The position numbers were made by a program, and so were the translations under genes. The notes beneath the pieces are model-generated. The model was not told the DNA's origin and did not search any database. It worked only from the letters and a program-made list of their open reading frames with translations. From Chryseobacterium artocarpi (GTDB lineage Bacteria; Bacteroidota; Bacteroidia; Flavobacteriales; Weeksellaceae): a DNA stretch of 64,000 bases. Below are positions 9,032 through 17,774 of this stretch, piece after piece. How positions within the stretch are numbered: position 1 is the first letter of the stretch; the number at the start of each line of letters is the position of its first letter. The DNA is taken from positions 208,109-272,108 of the forward strand of contig NZ_MAYH01000049.1 in assembly GCF_001684975.1 (NCBI RefSeq). The letters run 5' to 3'.

Positions 9032-9763
9032 ATGAAATGTGCAATTATAACAGGAGGCTCAAGAGGAATCGGAAAGGCGATCTGTATAAAACTGGCTGAA
9101 GAAAAAAACTACCATATACTGATCAACTACACTTCAAATGAAGCCGCAGCAAAAGAAACTTTGGCTAAAGTAGAAGAACTTGGCGCTACAGGAGAAATCC
9201 TTAAATTTGATGTAGGAAATACTGAAGAAGTACAGAATGTATTAACGGCTTGGCAGGAAAATAATCCTACAGCTGTGGTAGAAGTGATTGTAAACAACGC
9301 CGGAATTACCAAAGATGGTCTGTTTATGTGGATGCCAAAAGAAGACTGGAGCAGCGTTATCAATACAAGCTTAGATGGGTTCTTCAATGTAACGAATTTC
9401 TTTATTCAGAAATTACTTCGCAACAAATACGGAAGAATCATCAATATGGTTTCAGTATCCGGAGTGAAAGGAACTGCAGGACAGACAAATTATTCTGCTG
9501 CAAAAGGAGCGTTAGTAGGAGCTACAAAAGCCCTTGCTCAGGAAGTCGCAAAAAGAAATATTACCGTAAACGCTGTTGCACCAGGATTTATCAAAACAGA
9601 TATGACTCAGGAAATGAATGAAGACGAGCTTAAAGCAATGATTCCAGCCAACAGATTCGGTGAAGCTGAAGAAGTTGCTGATCTTGTAGCGTTTTTAGCA
9701 TCGAGAAAATCTTCATACATTACAGGCGAAGTTATTAATATTAACGGCGGAATTTACTCATAA
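9032..9763 (+). CDS. 3-oxoacyl-ACP reductase (FabG-like SDR)
   Basis: A 243-residue short-chain dehydrogenase. The NADPH-binding TGGSRGIG is at 7-14, NNAG at 88-91, and the catalytic triad is S141, Y154 and K158. The C-terminal GGIYS matches the FabG class. It should reduce the beta-keto group after each elongation of the polyene chain. The gene lies between TAL and a ketosynthase, so it is probably a pathway-dedicated reductase and not the housekeeping FabG. Confidence 0.92.
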   Translation: MKCAIITGGSRGIGKAICIKLAEEKNYHILINYTSNEAAAKETLAKVEELGATGEILKFDVGNTEEVQNVLTAWQENNPTAVVEVIVNNAGITKDGLFMWMPKEDWSSVINTSLDGFFNVTNFFIQKLLRNKYGRIINMVSVSGVKGTAGQTNYSAAKGALVGATKALAQEVAKRNITVNAVAPGFIKTDMTQEMNEDELKAMIPANRFGEAEEVADLVAFLASRKSSYITGEVININGGIYS

Positions 9764-9767
9764 AATA

Positions 9768-9866
9768 ATTTAACAATATACCAATGTACCAGTGTACAAT
9801 ATAAATTGAATCTCAATAAAATATATTGTTACATCGTTAAACTGATACATTGTTAAACTCAATATA
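9768..9866. repeat. AT-rich intergenic repeat of the ATTGTTACATTGGTA family, copy 1
   Basis: The gap between fabG-like and KS genes holds TTTAACAATATACCAATGTAC on the left and TATTGTTACATC...ACATTGTTAAACT on the right, as degenerate inverted and tandem units. Related sequence occurs at 11379-11428, 22782-22840 and 23118-23198. Confidence 0.7.
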
Positions 9867-9871
9867 AACAA

Positions 9872-11092
9872 ATGGAAAACAGGGTTGTGATTACCGGAAT
9901 GGGGATTTATTCCTGCATTGGGACCTCTTTAGAAGAAGTCAGGGAATCTCTATACCAAGGAAAATCCGGTATTGTTTTAGATCAGGAGAGAAAAGAATTC
10001 GGGTTTAGATCTGGGCTTACAGGTGTTGTTCCAAAACCGGATCTGAAAAATCTACTGAACAGACGTCAGCGCATCAGCATGGGAGAAGAAAGTGAATATG
10101 CTTATCTTGCTACGATGGATGCTCTGAAACAAGCCAATCTTGATGAAGCCTTTCTGGAAACCCACGAAGTTGGGATTTTATACGGAAACGACAGTGTTTC
10201 TCAGGCAGTGGTAGAATCTATAGACATTGCACGAGAAAAGAAAGATACTACATTGATGGGGTCCGGAGCGATCTTTAAATCAATGAACTCAACGGTAACA
10301 ATGAACCTTTCAACCATCTTTAAGCTGAGAGGAATTAATCTTACAATCAGCGCAGCCTGTGCAAGTGGTTCGCATTCCTTAGGACTTGCTTATATGATGA
10401 TCAAAAACGGTTTTCAGGATATGATTATCTGTGGTGGAGCTCAGGAAACCAACAAATATTCTATGGCAAGTTTTGATGGATTGGGAGTTTTCTCCGCAAG
10501 AGAAGACGAGCCTACGAAAGCTTCAAGACCTTTTGATGCAGGAAGAGACGGTTTGATTCCAAGTGGGGGAGCAGCAAGCCTAGTTGTTGAAAGCTTAGAA
10601 TCAGCACAAAGAAGAGGTGCTCCAATCATTGCTGAAATTATAGGATACGGTTTCTCATCCAATGGCGGGCATATTTCTACCCCGAATGTTGACGGACCAG
10701 CCCTTGCAATGGACAGAGCTTTGAAACAATCAGGATTGAAAGCTTCAGACATTGATTATATTAATGCTCACGCTACTTCTACGCCTATTGGTGATGCGAA
10801 CGAAGCAAAAGCAATTTATGAAATCTTCGGAAGCGAAGTTCCTGTAAGTTCTACCAAATCCATGACAGGACACGAGTGTTGGATGGCAGGCGCAAGTGAA
10901 GTTATCTACTCAATTCTGATGATGCAGAACGATTTTATAGCTCCAAATATTAACCTGGATAATCCTGATAATGAGGCTCAAAAGATAAATTTAGTCTCCA
11001 AAACAAAAAATCAAAAAATTGATGTATTTTTGTCGAATTCTTTTGGGTTTGGGGGAACTAATTCTGCACTAATAGTTAAAAAATTTGATTAA
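9872..11092 (+). CDS. Beta-ketoacyl-ACP synthase (FabF/KAS II-like)
   Basis: A 406-residue condensing enzyme. The active-site cysteine is C163 in SAACASGSHS, with H300 in NAHATSTP and H334 in MTGHECWMAG; GFGGTNSALIV closes the fold. All three catalytic residues are intact. It extends ACP-bound chains with malonyl units. The ACP gene starts four bases after its stop, which indicates translational linkage and a KS-ACP working pair. Confidence 0.93.
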   Translation: MENRVVITGMGIYSCIGTSLEEVRESLYQGKSGIVLDQERKEFGFRSGLTGVVPKPDLKNLLNRRQRISMGEESEYAYLATMDALKQANLDEAFLETHEVGILYGNDSVSQAVVESIDIAREKKDTTLMGSGAIFKSMNSTVTMNLSTIFKLRGINLTISAACASGSHSLGLAYMMIKNGFQDMIICGGAQETNKYSMASFDGLGVFSAREDEPTKASRPFDAGRDGLIPSGGAASLVVESLESAQRRGAPIIAEIIGYGFSSNGGHISTPNVDGPALAMDRALKQSGLKASDIDYINAHATSTPIGDANEAKAIYEIFGSEVPVSSTKSMTGHECWMAGASEVIYSILMMQNDFIAPNINLDNPDNEAQKINLVSKTKNQKIDVFLSNSFGFGGTNSALIVKKFD

Positions 11093-11096
11093 AAAC

Positions 11097-11351
11097 ATGG
11101 AAAGGGAAAAAATAGTTGCTATTGTTAATGATTTTCTTGTCAACGAATTTGAAGTTGATGGAGACGAAATCAGTAATGATGCCAACCTTAAAAATACATT
11201 AGGCTTAGACAGCTTAGACTATATCGATATGGTAGTGGTGATCGAATCTAATTTCGGAGTGAAATTAGGAGAAGCCGATTTCAAAAAAATGGTAACATTT
11301 GATGACTTCTACTCAACAATTGAAAATAAGATTGCTGAAAAAAACGCATAG
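11097..11351 (+). CDS. Acyl carrier protein
   Basis: An 84-residue carrier protein starting at ATG 11097; a TTG start 12 bases earlier would overlap the ketosynthase gene and is less likely. The phosphopantetheine attachment site is S39 in LGLDSLDYIDM. It carries the growing aryl polyene in the cytoplasm. This is one of two ACPs in the locus; the second is at 22847-23104 on the other strand. Confidence 0.93.
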   Translation: MEREKIVAIVNDFLVNEFEVDGDEISNDANLKNTLGLDSLDYIDMVVVIESNFGVKLGEADFKKMVTFDDFYSTIENKIAEKNA

Positions 11352-11378
11352 TTATAAGTAATCTATATTCCTAAAATG

Positions 11379-11428
11379 TACCAATGTAACAATATTAGAG
11401 TATACTCAGAGATAGGGTTACATTGGTA
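11379..11428. repeat. Intergenic inverted repeat downstream of the ACP gene
   Basis: Perfect 12-base arms TACCAATGTAAC (11379-11390) and GTTACATTGGTA (11417-11428) are separated by 26 bases. No T-tract follows, so it is not an ordinary terminator. It belongs to the same sequence family as the repeats around 9768, 22782 and 23118. Confidence 0.85.
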
Positions 11429-11454
11429 TACTGTTATAATGGTAAATTCTATTT

Positions 11455-12339
11455 ATGAACAAGTGGAAAGGTAAATCTAAAGGGACCGTATCAGGATACA
11501 GAATATTCGTTTGGTGTATTAGAAATATCGGAATCAGAAGTTCATATTTCATTCTGTATTTTGTTGCTTCTTACTTTGTTCTGTTTCAGAAAAAAAGCAA
11601 TCGATACATTCTTTATTATTTCCAAAAAAGACTGAACTACGGATATTGGAAAGCAAAGCGTTCCATCTTTAAAAGCTACTTTACTTTCGGAAAAGTTTTG
11701 ATTGATAAAACTGCTATTTCTGCCGGTTTACGAGAAAAATATACCTATGAATTTGACGGTATTGAAAACCTCAGAAACCTTTTAGCAGCCAAAAAAGGCG
11801 GAGTTTTGATCAGTGCCCACATCGGTAACTTTGAAATTGCAGAACATTTCTTTGCAGACATAGATTTTGATTGCCAGATCAATCTGGTCACTACAGATCA
11901 GGAAGTGACAGTAATTAAGGAATATCTGGAAAGTGTTTCCGTAAAGAAAAGTAACATCAAATTCATTTATGTAAAAGAAGATCTGTCACATATCTTTGAG
12001 ATCAATCAGGCATTGTCAAATAATGAACTGATATGTTTTACAGGTGACCGTTATTTTGAGGGATCAAAATATCTTGAAGCAGATTTGTTGGGGAAAAGTG
12101 CCAAATTTCCGGCAGGACCATTCCTTATTGCTTCCCGATTAGGTGTTCCGGTAGTTTACGTTTATGTAATGAAAGAAGATAACCTTCATTATCACTTATA
12201 TGCAAGAGTCGCTCAGAATATCAAAAACAGAGATTCACAGGGACTTTTACAGTCTTATGTAGATAATCTTGAGACGATGGTAAAAAAATATCCGCTTCAA
12301 TGGTTTAATTATTTTGATTTTTGGGATGATGTTGATTAA
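11455..12339 (+). CDS. LpxL/HtrB-like acyltransferase of the pigment locus
   Basis: A 294-residue protein of the lipid A lauroyl/myristoyl acyltransferase family. It has an N-terminal hydrophobic stretch (about residues 20-45), then SAHIGNFEIAEHF, which fits the HxxxxE/D catalytic motif region, and TGDRYFEG and KFPAGPFLIASRLGVPVVY further on. Aryl polyene clusters usually encode such an enzyme, which transfers the aryl polyene acyl group to an acceptor at the inner membrane. It is a candidate for the ester-forming step (inference). Confidence 0.87.
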   Translation: MNKWKGKSKGTVSGYRIFVWCIRNIGIRSSYFILYFVASYFVLFQKKSNRYILYYFQKRLNYGYWKAKRSIFKSYFTFGKVLIDKTAISAGLREKYTYEFDGIENLRNLLAAKKGGVLISAHIGNFEIAEHFFADIDFDCQINLVTTDQEVTVIKEYLESVSVKKSNIKFIYVKEDLSHIFEINQALSNNELICFTGDRYFEGSKYLEADLLGKSAKFPAGPFLIASRLGVPVVYVYVMKEDNLHYHLYARVAQNIKNRDSQGLLQSYVDNLETMVKKYPLQWFNYFDFWDDVD

Positions 12340-12515
12340 TTTTTCTATTTTTATTCCCTAAAAACTAATAAAAACTCAAAACTATTGAGATTTTTGAAAA
12401 TTTGAGATCATGAATTTGTATTGTCTGAATAAGACTTTTCCGTTTTTGAAGTACAAAATAACTCTGAATTCCCTAATTTCTCAATCTCTTTTTAACTTAT
12501 AAAGCACGTTCTCCT

Positions 12516-14033
12516 TTGAAGAAAGAATATGACATACTTGTAATCGGTAGCGGATTGGGAGGTCTTGTTTCGGCTCTTATTTTGGCGAAAGAAGGTCTGA
12601 AGGTCTGTATATTGGAAAAAAACAATCAGTATGGCGGAAATCTACAGACTTTTTCAAGGGATAAACTCATTTTTGATACCGGGGTTCATTATCTGGGTGG
12701 GCTTTCAAAAGGACAAAACTTAAACCGTTTCTTCTCTTATCTGGAAATCATGGACGAACTTGAGCTTCAGAAAATGGATGAAGACGGGTTCGATAGAATT
12801 TCTTTCGGAGAAGATAACATCGAATATCCACACGCACAAGGATATGAAAATTTTGTAGAGCAGCTTATCAAATACTTTCCTGATGAAAAAGAAAATCTTG
12901 AAAACTACTGTGAAGAGATTCAATATGTGTGCAGCCAGTTTCCAAGATATAATGTTGTAGGAAAAGATCATTACAATGAAGAAATTCTGCATTTAAATAC
13001 CAAAAGATTCATAGAATCCGTTACACAGAACAAAACCCTTCAGTCTGTTTTATTAGGTTCTAACTTTCTGTATGCCGGTGATTCGGAAAATGTTCCTTTT
13101 TACGTGCATGCATTAACGGTAAATTCCTATATTCAAAGTGCCTACAAATGTGTGAAAGGAGGAAGCCAGATTTCAAAATTATTGATTCGAAAGCTGCGTC
13201 AATATGGCGCAGAAGTGCATAAACATTCCGAGGTTTCTGAATTTATCTTTAATGAAAATAATAGCTTAGCTTCAGTAAAAACAGTTTCCGGAAAGGAATA
13301 TTTTGCAAAACAGTTTATTTCAAATATTGAGATTCGTTCCACTATTAAGTTTATTGGTGAGGAAAGGTTGAAAAAGTCTTTTCTGAACAGGGTTTTAAGC
13401 TGGCAGCCGGTTTCATCCTGCTTTAGTGTCTACCTTGTGTTAAAACCTCATAGCTTTCCGAATTTTAATTATAATATTTATCATTACTCATCCGAAGAAC
13501 AGGTTTGGAATGCATTCCGTTATAAAAAAGAAACCTGGCCCGAAACCTACATGCTTTCATCTACACAATCCACACAATATCCAGATTTTTCCGAAAGTCT
13601 GACAGCAATTTCCTATATGGATTTTGATGAGGTGAAGCAATGGGAGAATACATTCAATACAGTTGCTAATGAACACGAGAGAGGCGAATTGTATGAACAG
13701 TTTAAGCTAGAGAAGACAGAGAAGATGATTGAAGCTCTGGAAAAGAGAATTCCTAATCTTAGGCATGCCATTAAAAGGATCTACACCTCTTCCCCGCTGT
13801 CTTATCGTGATTATATAGGAGGTTTTGAAGGAAATATGTACGGTTACATGAAAAACTCGGATAATCCTCTTAAAACAATGGTTTCTCCCCGTACAAAAAT
13901 TGATAATCTGTTTCTCACAGGTCAGTCTGTGAATATGCACGGAATTTTAGGGGTTACCATCGGAGCTTTTAATACCTGTGCTGAAATTATAGGAAAAGAA
14001 ACTATTGATAGCCATTTGAGGAATATATTTTAA
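12516..14033 (+). CDS. CrtI/phytoene-desaturase-like FAD oxidoreductase
   Basis: A 505-residue amine-oxidase-fold flavoprotein. The N-terminus carries the FAD dinucleotide motif IGSGLGGLVSALILAKEG followed by the NLQTFSRDKLIFDTGVHYLGG block. The C-terminus has the second FAD contact LFLTGQSVNMHGILGVTIGAF. Enzymes of this class desaturate or saturate isoprenoid chains; in flexirubin loci the exact reaction is unsettled. The likely start is TTG 12516, since the FAD motif begins within seven residues and no ATG is available upstream. Confidence 0.82.
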   Translation: MKKEYDILVIGSGLGGLVSALILAKEGLKVCILEKNNQYGGNLQTFSRDKLIFDTGVHYLGGLSKGQNLNRFFSYLEIMDELELQKMDEDGFDRISFGEDNIEYPHAQGYENFVEQLIKYFPDEKENLENYCEEIQYVCSQFPRYNVVGKDHYNEEILHLNTKRFIESVTQNKTLQSVLLGSNFLYAGDSENVPFYVHALTVNSYIQSAYKCVKGGSQISKLLIRKLRQYGAEVHKHSEVSEFIFNENNSLASVKTVSGKEYFAKQFISNIEIRSTIKFIGEERLKKSFLNRVLSWQPVSSCFSVYLVLKPHSFPNFNYNIYHYSSEEQVWNAFRYKKETWPETYMLSSTQSTQYPDFSESLTAISYMDFDEVKQWENTFNTVANEHERGELYEQFKLEKTEKMIEALEKRIPNLRHAIKRIYTSSPLSYRDYIGGFEGNMYGYMKNSDNPLKTMVSPRTKIDNLFLTGQSVNMHGILGVTIGAFNTCAEIIGKETIDSHLRNIF

Positions 14034-14042
14034 TAACCCGAA

Positions 14043-15734
14043 GTGAAAAAAACTAATACTATTTACCAGTCTTTACAAAGACTTTTTCTGTCCGCTTTTT
14101 TTCTCTTTATCCTTCATTCATGTGGGGTTTCAAAATCTGTACACCATATTCCGGAAGTTAAACAATATGCTCTGGAAATCCCTCAAGTAAATAAGATCAA
14201 TGATTCTACCTACAGCTATAACCAGAATTATCTTACTAAAAATAAACAACAGCTTTGGGAACTTTATATCAAAGGAAATCCTCTTCAATTAGGATATAAT
14301 AACGGTGCGCTTACCCAAAAGCTGATGCAGGAACAGGAAGAAATCTTTTTCTCTAAAGTAGAAGGATTTGTGCCATCAAAGTTTAAACAAAACCTTTTAA
14401 GCAGCTTTTTAAAGTGGTACAACAGAAAAATGTATCTCAATGTAAGAGAAGATTATCAGGCAGAATTATATGGCTTATCACAATATTCATCTGATAAATA
14501 TGACTTTATTGCCTCTAAATATCTAAGGAACCTTTATCTTCACGGCGCTCATGACATCGGGCATGCTTTGCAGGATCTAGCAATGGTAGGCTGTACTTCA
14601 CTTGCCGTTTGGAATGAGAATACAGAAGACGGAGATCTGCTGATTGGAAGAAACTTTGACTTTTATGTAGGAGATGATTTCTCAAGAAATAAACTGGTGG
14701 AATTTGTACAGCCCGAGGACGGAATACCGTATATGTCTGTAAGCTGGGCAGGAATGATCGGCGTAGTTTCCGGGATGAATAAAGAAGGAATTACCGTAAC
14801 AATCAATGCCGGAAAATCAAAAATTCCTTTAACAGCCAAAACACCTATTTCATTGGTGACAAGAGAAATTCTGCAATATGCCAGAACCATTGATGAAGCT
14901 ATTGCTATTGCGAAAAAAAGAAGTGTTTTTGTTTCAGAATCTATCCTCGTAGGAAGTGCCAATGATAAAAATGCTGTGATCATTGAAGTTTCACCTAAAA
15001 ATCTCGGAGTGTATAAAGTTCAGAATACGAGTAAAGTATTTTGTACCAATCATTTTCAGTCGGATGCTTATAAAGATGATGTGAGAAATCAGAAACACAT
15101 TAAAGAAAGTCATTCTGCATACCGCTATGAAAAACTTCAGGAACTTTTACAGGAAGAGAAAAAGTTGAATCCAGAGAAAATGGCTGCTATTTTACGAGAC
15201 AGATCAGGCTTAAAAGATAAAAGTATCGGTTATGGAAATGAAAAGGCTTTAAATCAGCTTTTAGCTCATCATGCAGTTATATTTTCACCCCAGAAAAGAT
15301 TAGTTTGGGTTTCTTCCAATCCTTATCAATTGGGAGAATTTGTCTGCTATGATCTCAATGAAATATTTTCAGAGAAAGGTCTACAACATAATGATTTTTC
15401 AAAATCCCAACTGAATATTGCCAAAGATCCTTTTGTCGATTCACAGGACTTCAAAAACTATGAAGAATACAGAAAAGTAACCTTAAAGATCAATGATGCT
15501 ATTGACAATAAAGAAACGCTTACAGATAGTTTCCTTACTCATTATCAGTCTTTAAATCCTGATTTTTGGAAAGTGTATTTTTTAGCCGGGAAATATTATT
15601 ACCATCGAAAGGAGTTTTCAAAAGCTAAAATTCAATTTGAAAAAGCACTTACTAAAGAAATAACCACCGTTCCGGATCAAAAGACAATTGAAAAGTACCT
15701 GACTAAGACAAATAAAAAGACGGGAAAACTATAA
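14043..15734 (+). CDS. C45-type autoproteolytic acyltransferase/hydrolase lipoprotein
   Basis: A 563-residue protein starting at GTG 14043, nine bases after the previous stop. The signal sequence ends in a lipobox (FILHSC, lipid-modified C27), so it is probably a lipoprotein. The N-terminal nucleophile domain has GCTSLAVW, where autocleavage before C184 would expose the nucleophile, followed by GRNFDFY and NKEGITVTINAG, as in the acyl-CoA:6-aminopenicillanate acyltransferase family. The C-terminus has a TPR-like helix pair (FLAGKYYYHRKEFSKAKIQFEKA). A hydrolase or acyl-transfer role in pigment maturation outside the cytoplasm is inferred. Confidence 0.85.
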   Translation: MKKTNTIYQSLQRLFLSAFFLFILHSCGVSKSVHHIPEVKQYALEIPQVNKINDSTYSYNQNYLTKNKQQLWELYIKGNPLQLGYNNGALTQKLMQEQEEIFFSKVEGFVPSKFKQNLLSSFLKWYNRKMYLNVREDYQAELYGLSQYSSDKYDFIASKYLRNLYLHGAHDIGHALQDLAMVGCTSLAVWNENTEDGDLLIGRNFDFYVGDDFSRNKLVEFVQPEDGIPYMSVSWAGMIGVVSGMNKEGITVTINAGKSKIPLTAKTPISLVTREILQYARTIDEAIAIAKKRSVFVSESILVGSANDKNAVIIEVSPKNLGVYKVQNTSKVFCTNHFQSDAYKDDVRNQKHIKESHSAYRYEKLQELLQEEKKLNPEKMAAILRDRSGLKDKSIGYGNEKALNQLLAHHAVIFSPQKRLVWVSSNPYQLGEFVCYDLNEIFSEKGLQHNDFSKSQLNIAKDPFVDSQDFKNYEEYRKVTLKINDAIDNKETLTDSFLTHYQSLNPDFWKVYFLAGKYYYHRKEFSKAKIQFEKALTKEITTVPDQKTIEKYLTKTNKKTGKL

Positions 15735-15739
15735 TTCTT

Positions 15740-16912
15740 TTAATTATTCTCCGGATTCAGTTTATTCAGAAAAAGAAAAGTAGTTACACCAGCCAAAGCA
15801 GATAATGTTGTACTTAGGATAAAGCTTCCGATTACATATTGAAGCAGGTTATTTTTGATCAGTTCAAAATTTAGATCCTGACTGAGAATATTGCTGTCTC
15901 CCTGTACAAATGGGGAACCCAAAAATAAAGATGCAGCAATGATAAAAGGAATAAAAGGAGGTAAGCTCACATTAGATGCGACAAAGGCAAGTACTTTATT
16001 CAGTTTAAAAAGAACAGATAAACTGATCACAAGTAAAGTTTGAAATCCCCAAAAAGGAGAAAGTCCTATAAATACTCCTAATGCAATGGAAAAAGCCTTT
16101 GTCCGGTTACTTCCGTCACTTTCCAATACATCTTCCTTTATGAACTTTTTAAAGCTTTTTTTTTTGAAATTATTCACGAAGTTTCTCGGAATAATGTAGA
16201 AAAGGGTAATGGTCACCAGAATTGTATTCAGAATACTGATTCTTGTAAAATCTTTGAACGGTCTGAAATGAGACACACGCTCAGCAGGATCATACAATAC
16301 TTTTATAGGAACATTTTTTACAGGAATATGCCTCCATGCTGTTCTTACAATGATCTCAATTTCAAATTCAAATTTGGGAGTAAAATATTTCTTTGGAATT
16401 TTGTGTAAAGGATAAAGTCTGTAACCGGATTGTGTATCTTCCAGCTTGATTCCTGTTTCAAACCAAAACCAAAAATTAGAAAAACGATTTCCGAAACTGC
16501 TTTTCTTAGGAATACCGTCCTGAGACATATTTCTGTTTCCGATCAATAAAACATCATCATTTTCCTCAAGAAGAGCATTTACAAAAACAGGGATATCATC
16601 CGGGTAGTGTTGCCCGTCGGAATCAATGGTGATAGCATGATCGTATCCAAGTTCCTTTGCCTTTCTGAAGCCTGTTTTAAGCCCGTTTCCCTTTCCTTTA
16701 TTCTCAGGTAAGGTAATAACAGTAATCTGAGGATATTGAGCAAGAATCTGCGGCGTAGAATCTGTAGATCCGTCATTGACCACAATAATACTTTCGGTAT
16801 AGCTCAAAACACCGTCGATGACCCTCTTCAGGGTTTTCTCATTATTGTAAGTCGGAATTAAAATGCAGATTTTCTTTTCAGAAATTGCATTTTGTACTTC
16901 AGCAAGGGACAT
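15740..16912 (-). CDS. Glycosyltransferase family 2 fused to a DUF2062 membrane domain
   Basis: A 390-residue protein. Residues 1-230 are a GT-A domain (ILIPTYNNEKTLKRVI, VVNDGSTDST, ITIDSDGQHYPDD). The C-terminal part (about 270-390) has two or three membrane helices with GVFIGLSPFWGFQTLL, typical of DUF2062. Similar fusions occur in aryl polyene/flexirubin loci. It is the last gene of the - strand operon and ends five bases from the convergent C45 gene, with no terminator between them. The donor and acceptor are unknown. Confidence 0.88.
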   Translation of the reverse strand: MSLAEVQNAISEKKICILIPTYNNEKTLKRVIDGVLSYTESIIVVNDGSTDSTPQILAQYPQITVITLPENKGKGNGLKTGFRKAKELGYDHAITIDSDGQHYPDDIPVFVNALLEENDDVLLIGNRNMSQDGIPKKSSFGNRFSNFWFWFETGIKLEDTQSGYRLYPLHKIPKKYFTPKFEFEIEIIVRTAWRHIPVKNVPIKVLYDPAERVSHFRPFKDFTRISILNTILVTITLFYIIPRNFVNNFKKKSFKKFIKEDVLESDGSNRTKAFSIALGVFIGLSPFWGFQTLLVISLSVLFKLNKVLAFVASNVSLPPFIPFIIAASLFLGSPFVQGDSNILSQDLNFELIKNNLLQYVIGSFILSTTLSALAGVTTFLFLNKLNPENN

Positions 16913-16916
16913 GGTT

Positions 16917-17393
16917 TTATTTTAAAGTGGCTCTTTCAGCCTCGGTAATAGTTTTAGACTGCATTGCAAACCTTTTGATGTAATTTTTTAAGGTTGCATT
17001 TTGTTTGCTGTAATGAGTCAGAAGAAATGCTTTATCATCTTTTAAGCTTCCTCTGTAACCTACAATTTTAGGAATATTTTCTTGAACACTTAGTCTGATT
17101 AATCTCAGTTCGGCGTTATTAGGATTACTTTTGATAATGCTCTCAAGGTTTGTAGCACCAGTTTTTACAAGGGCTTTTCTGTTTCCTTTTGAGATTTTAG
17201 CTTCCATTATTTTGGCAGCTGCTTTATATCCTGAAGTCACAGCATCAGAACCGGATTGCTTTTCCGCAACTTCAATGAAATTTGCTGTGTTGGCATTAGA
17301 CTCGTTGGCTTTGGCATAGCTGTTTCTCAATGCTTCAAGATCAGACTGGAAGAAAAAAATGAATGCCGCTACAAATGATAGAATAAGTTTCAT
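16917..17393 (-). CDS. Small secreted protein of unknown function
   Basis: 158 residues with a hydrophobic signal (MKLILSFVAAFIFFFQS). The mature part is helical and lysine-rich, with NNAELRLIRLSVQENIP suggesting a TPR-like helix. I do not recognise the family. It is tightly coupled: four bases overlap with the dehydratase gene upstream and four bases separate it from the glycosyltransferase downstream. Confidence 0.78.
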   Translation of the reverse strand: MKLILSFVAAFIFFFQSDLEALRNSYAKANESNANTANFIEVAEKQSGSDAVTSGYKAAAKIMEAKISKGNRKALVKTGATNLESIIKSNPNNAELRLIRLSVQENIPKIVGYRGSLKDDKAFLLTHYSKQNATLKNYIKRFAMQSKTITEAERATLK

Positions 17394-17770
17394 GATGGTA
17401 TTTTTTTATAGCTTACAGACAATTTCAATGCAATAGTCTCGCCAAAGAATGTTGTATTTTTTACTTTAACATCTTCTTCATTTTCAGTGATATCCAATTG
17501 AAGTTTTAGATCCGGAGTCTCAAAAGGATTAATGATCGCCATGAATTTTACATTCGAAGCCGTTTTTAAAAATAATTTTGTACCCGTAAACTCTTCCGTC
17601 AGTTCTTTAATGATCTGCATCATACAAACGCCTGGAGTCACAGGGTTTCCTGGGAAATGTCCCTTGAAAATATCATGATCTTTATTAAGGTGAATATTTG
17701 CCGTAAAACTTCCGTTTTCAGCCTTTTCGTATGATGTTAACGTATAAAAATCTGTAAGAATAGTTTGCAT
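17390..17770 (-). CDS. Hotdog-fold 3-hydroxyacyl-ACP dehydratase (FabZ-like)
   Basis: 126 residues from ATG 17770, which leaves a four-base gap from the upstream gene; a longer frame from 17809 would overlap that gene. The FabZ-type signature HDIFKGHFPGNPVTPGVCMMQI holds the catalytic histidine of the hotdog dehydratases. The usual second acidic residue of FabZ (in VLLVEAMAQ) is replaced here by QIIKEL. It probably dehydrates 3-hydroxyacyl-ACP intermediates to the conjugated polyene. Confidence 0.85.
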   Translation of the reverse strand: MQTILTDFYTLTSYEKAENGSFTANIHLNKDHDIFKGHFPGNPVTPGVCMMQIIKELTEEFTGTKLFLKTASNVKFMAIINPFETPDLKLQLDITENEEDVKVKNTTFFGETIALKLSVSYKKIPS

Positions 17771-17774
17771 GATC

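Noticed and set aside
12340..12515. AT-rich gap with CTCAAAACTATTGAG-like sequence as a terminator
   Set aside because: Arms are short and imperfect and no T-run follows; the next gene reads on in the same direction.
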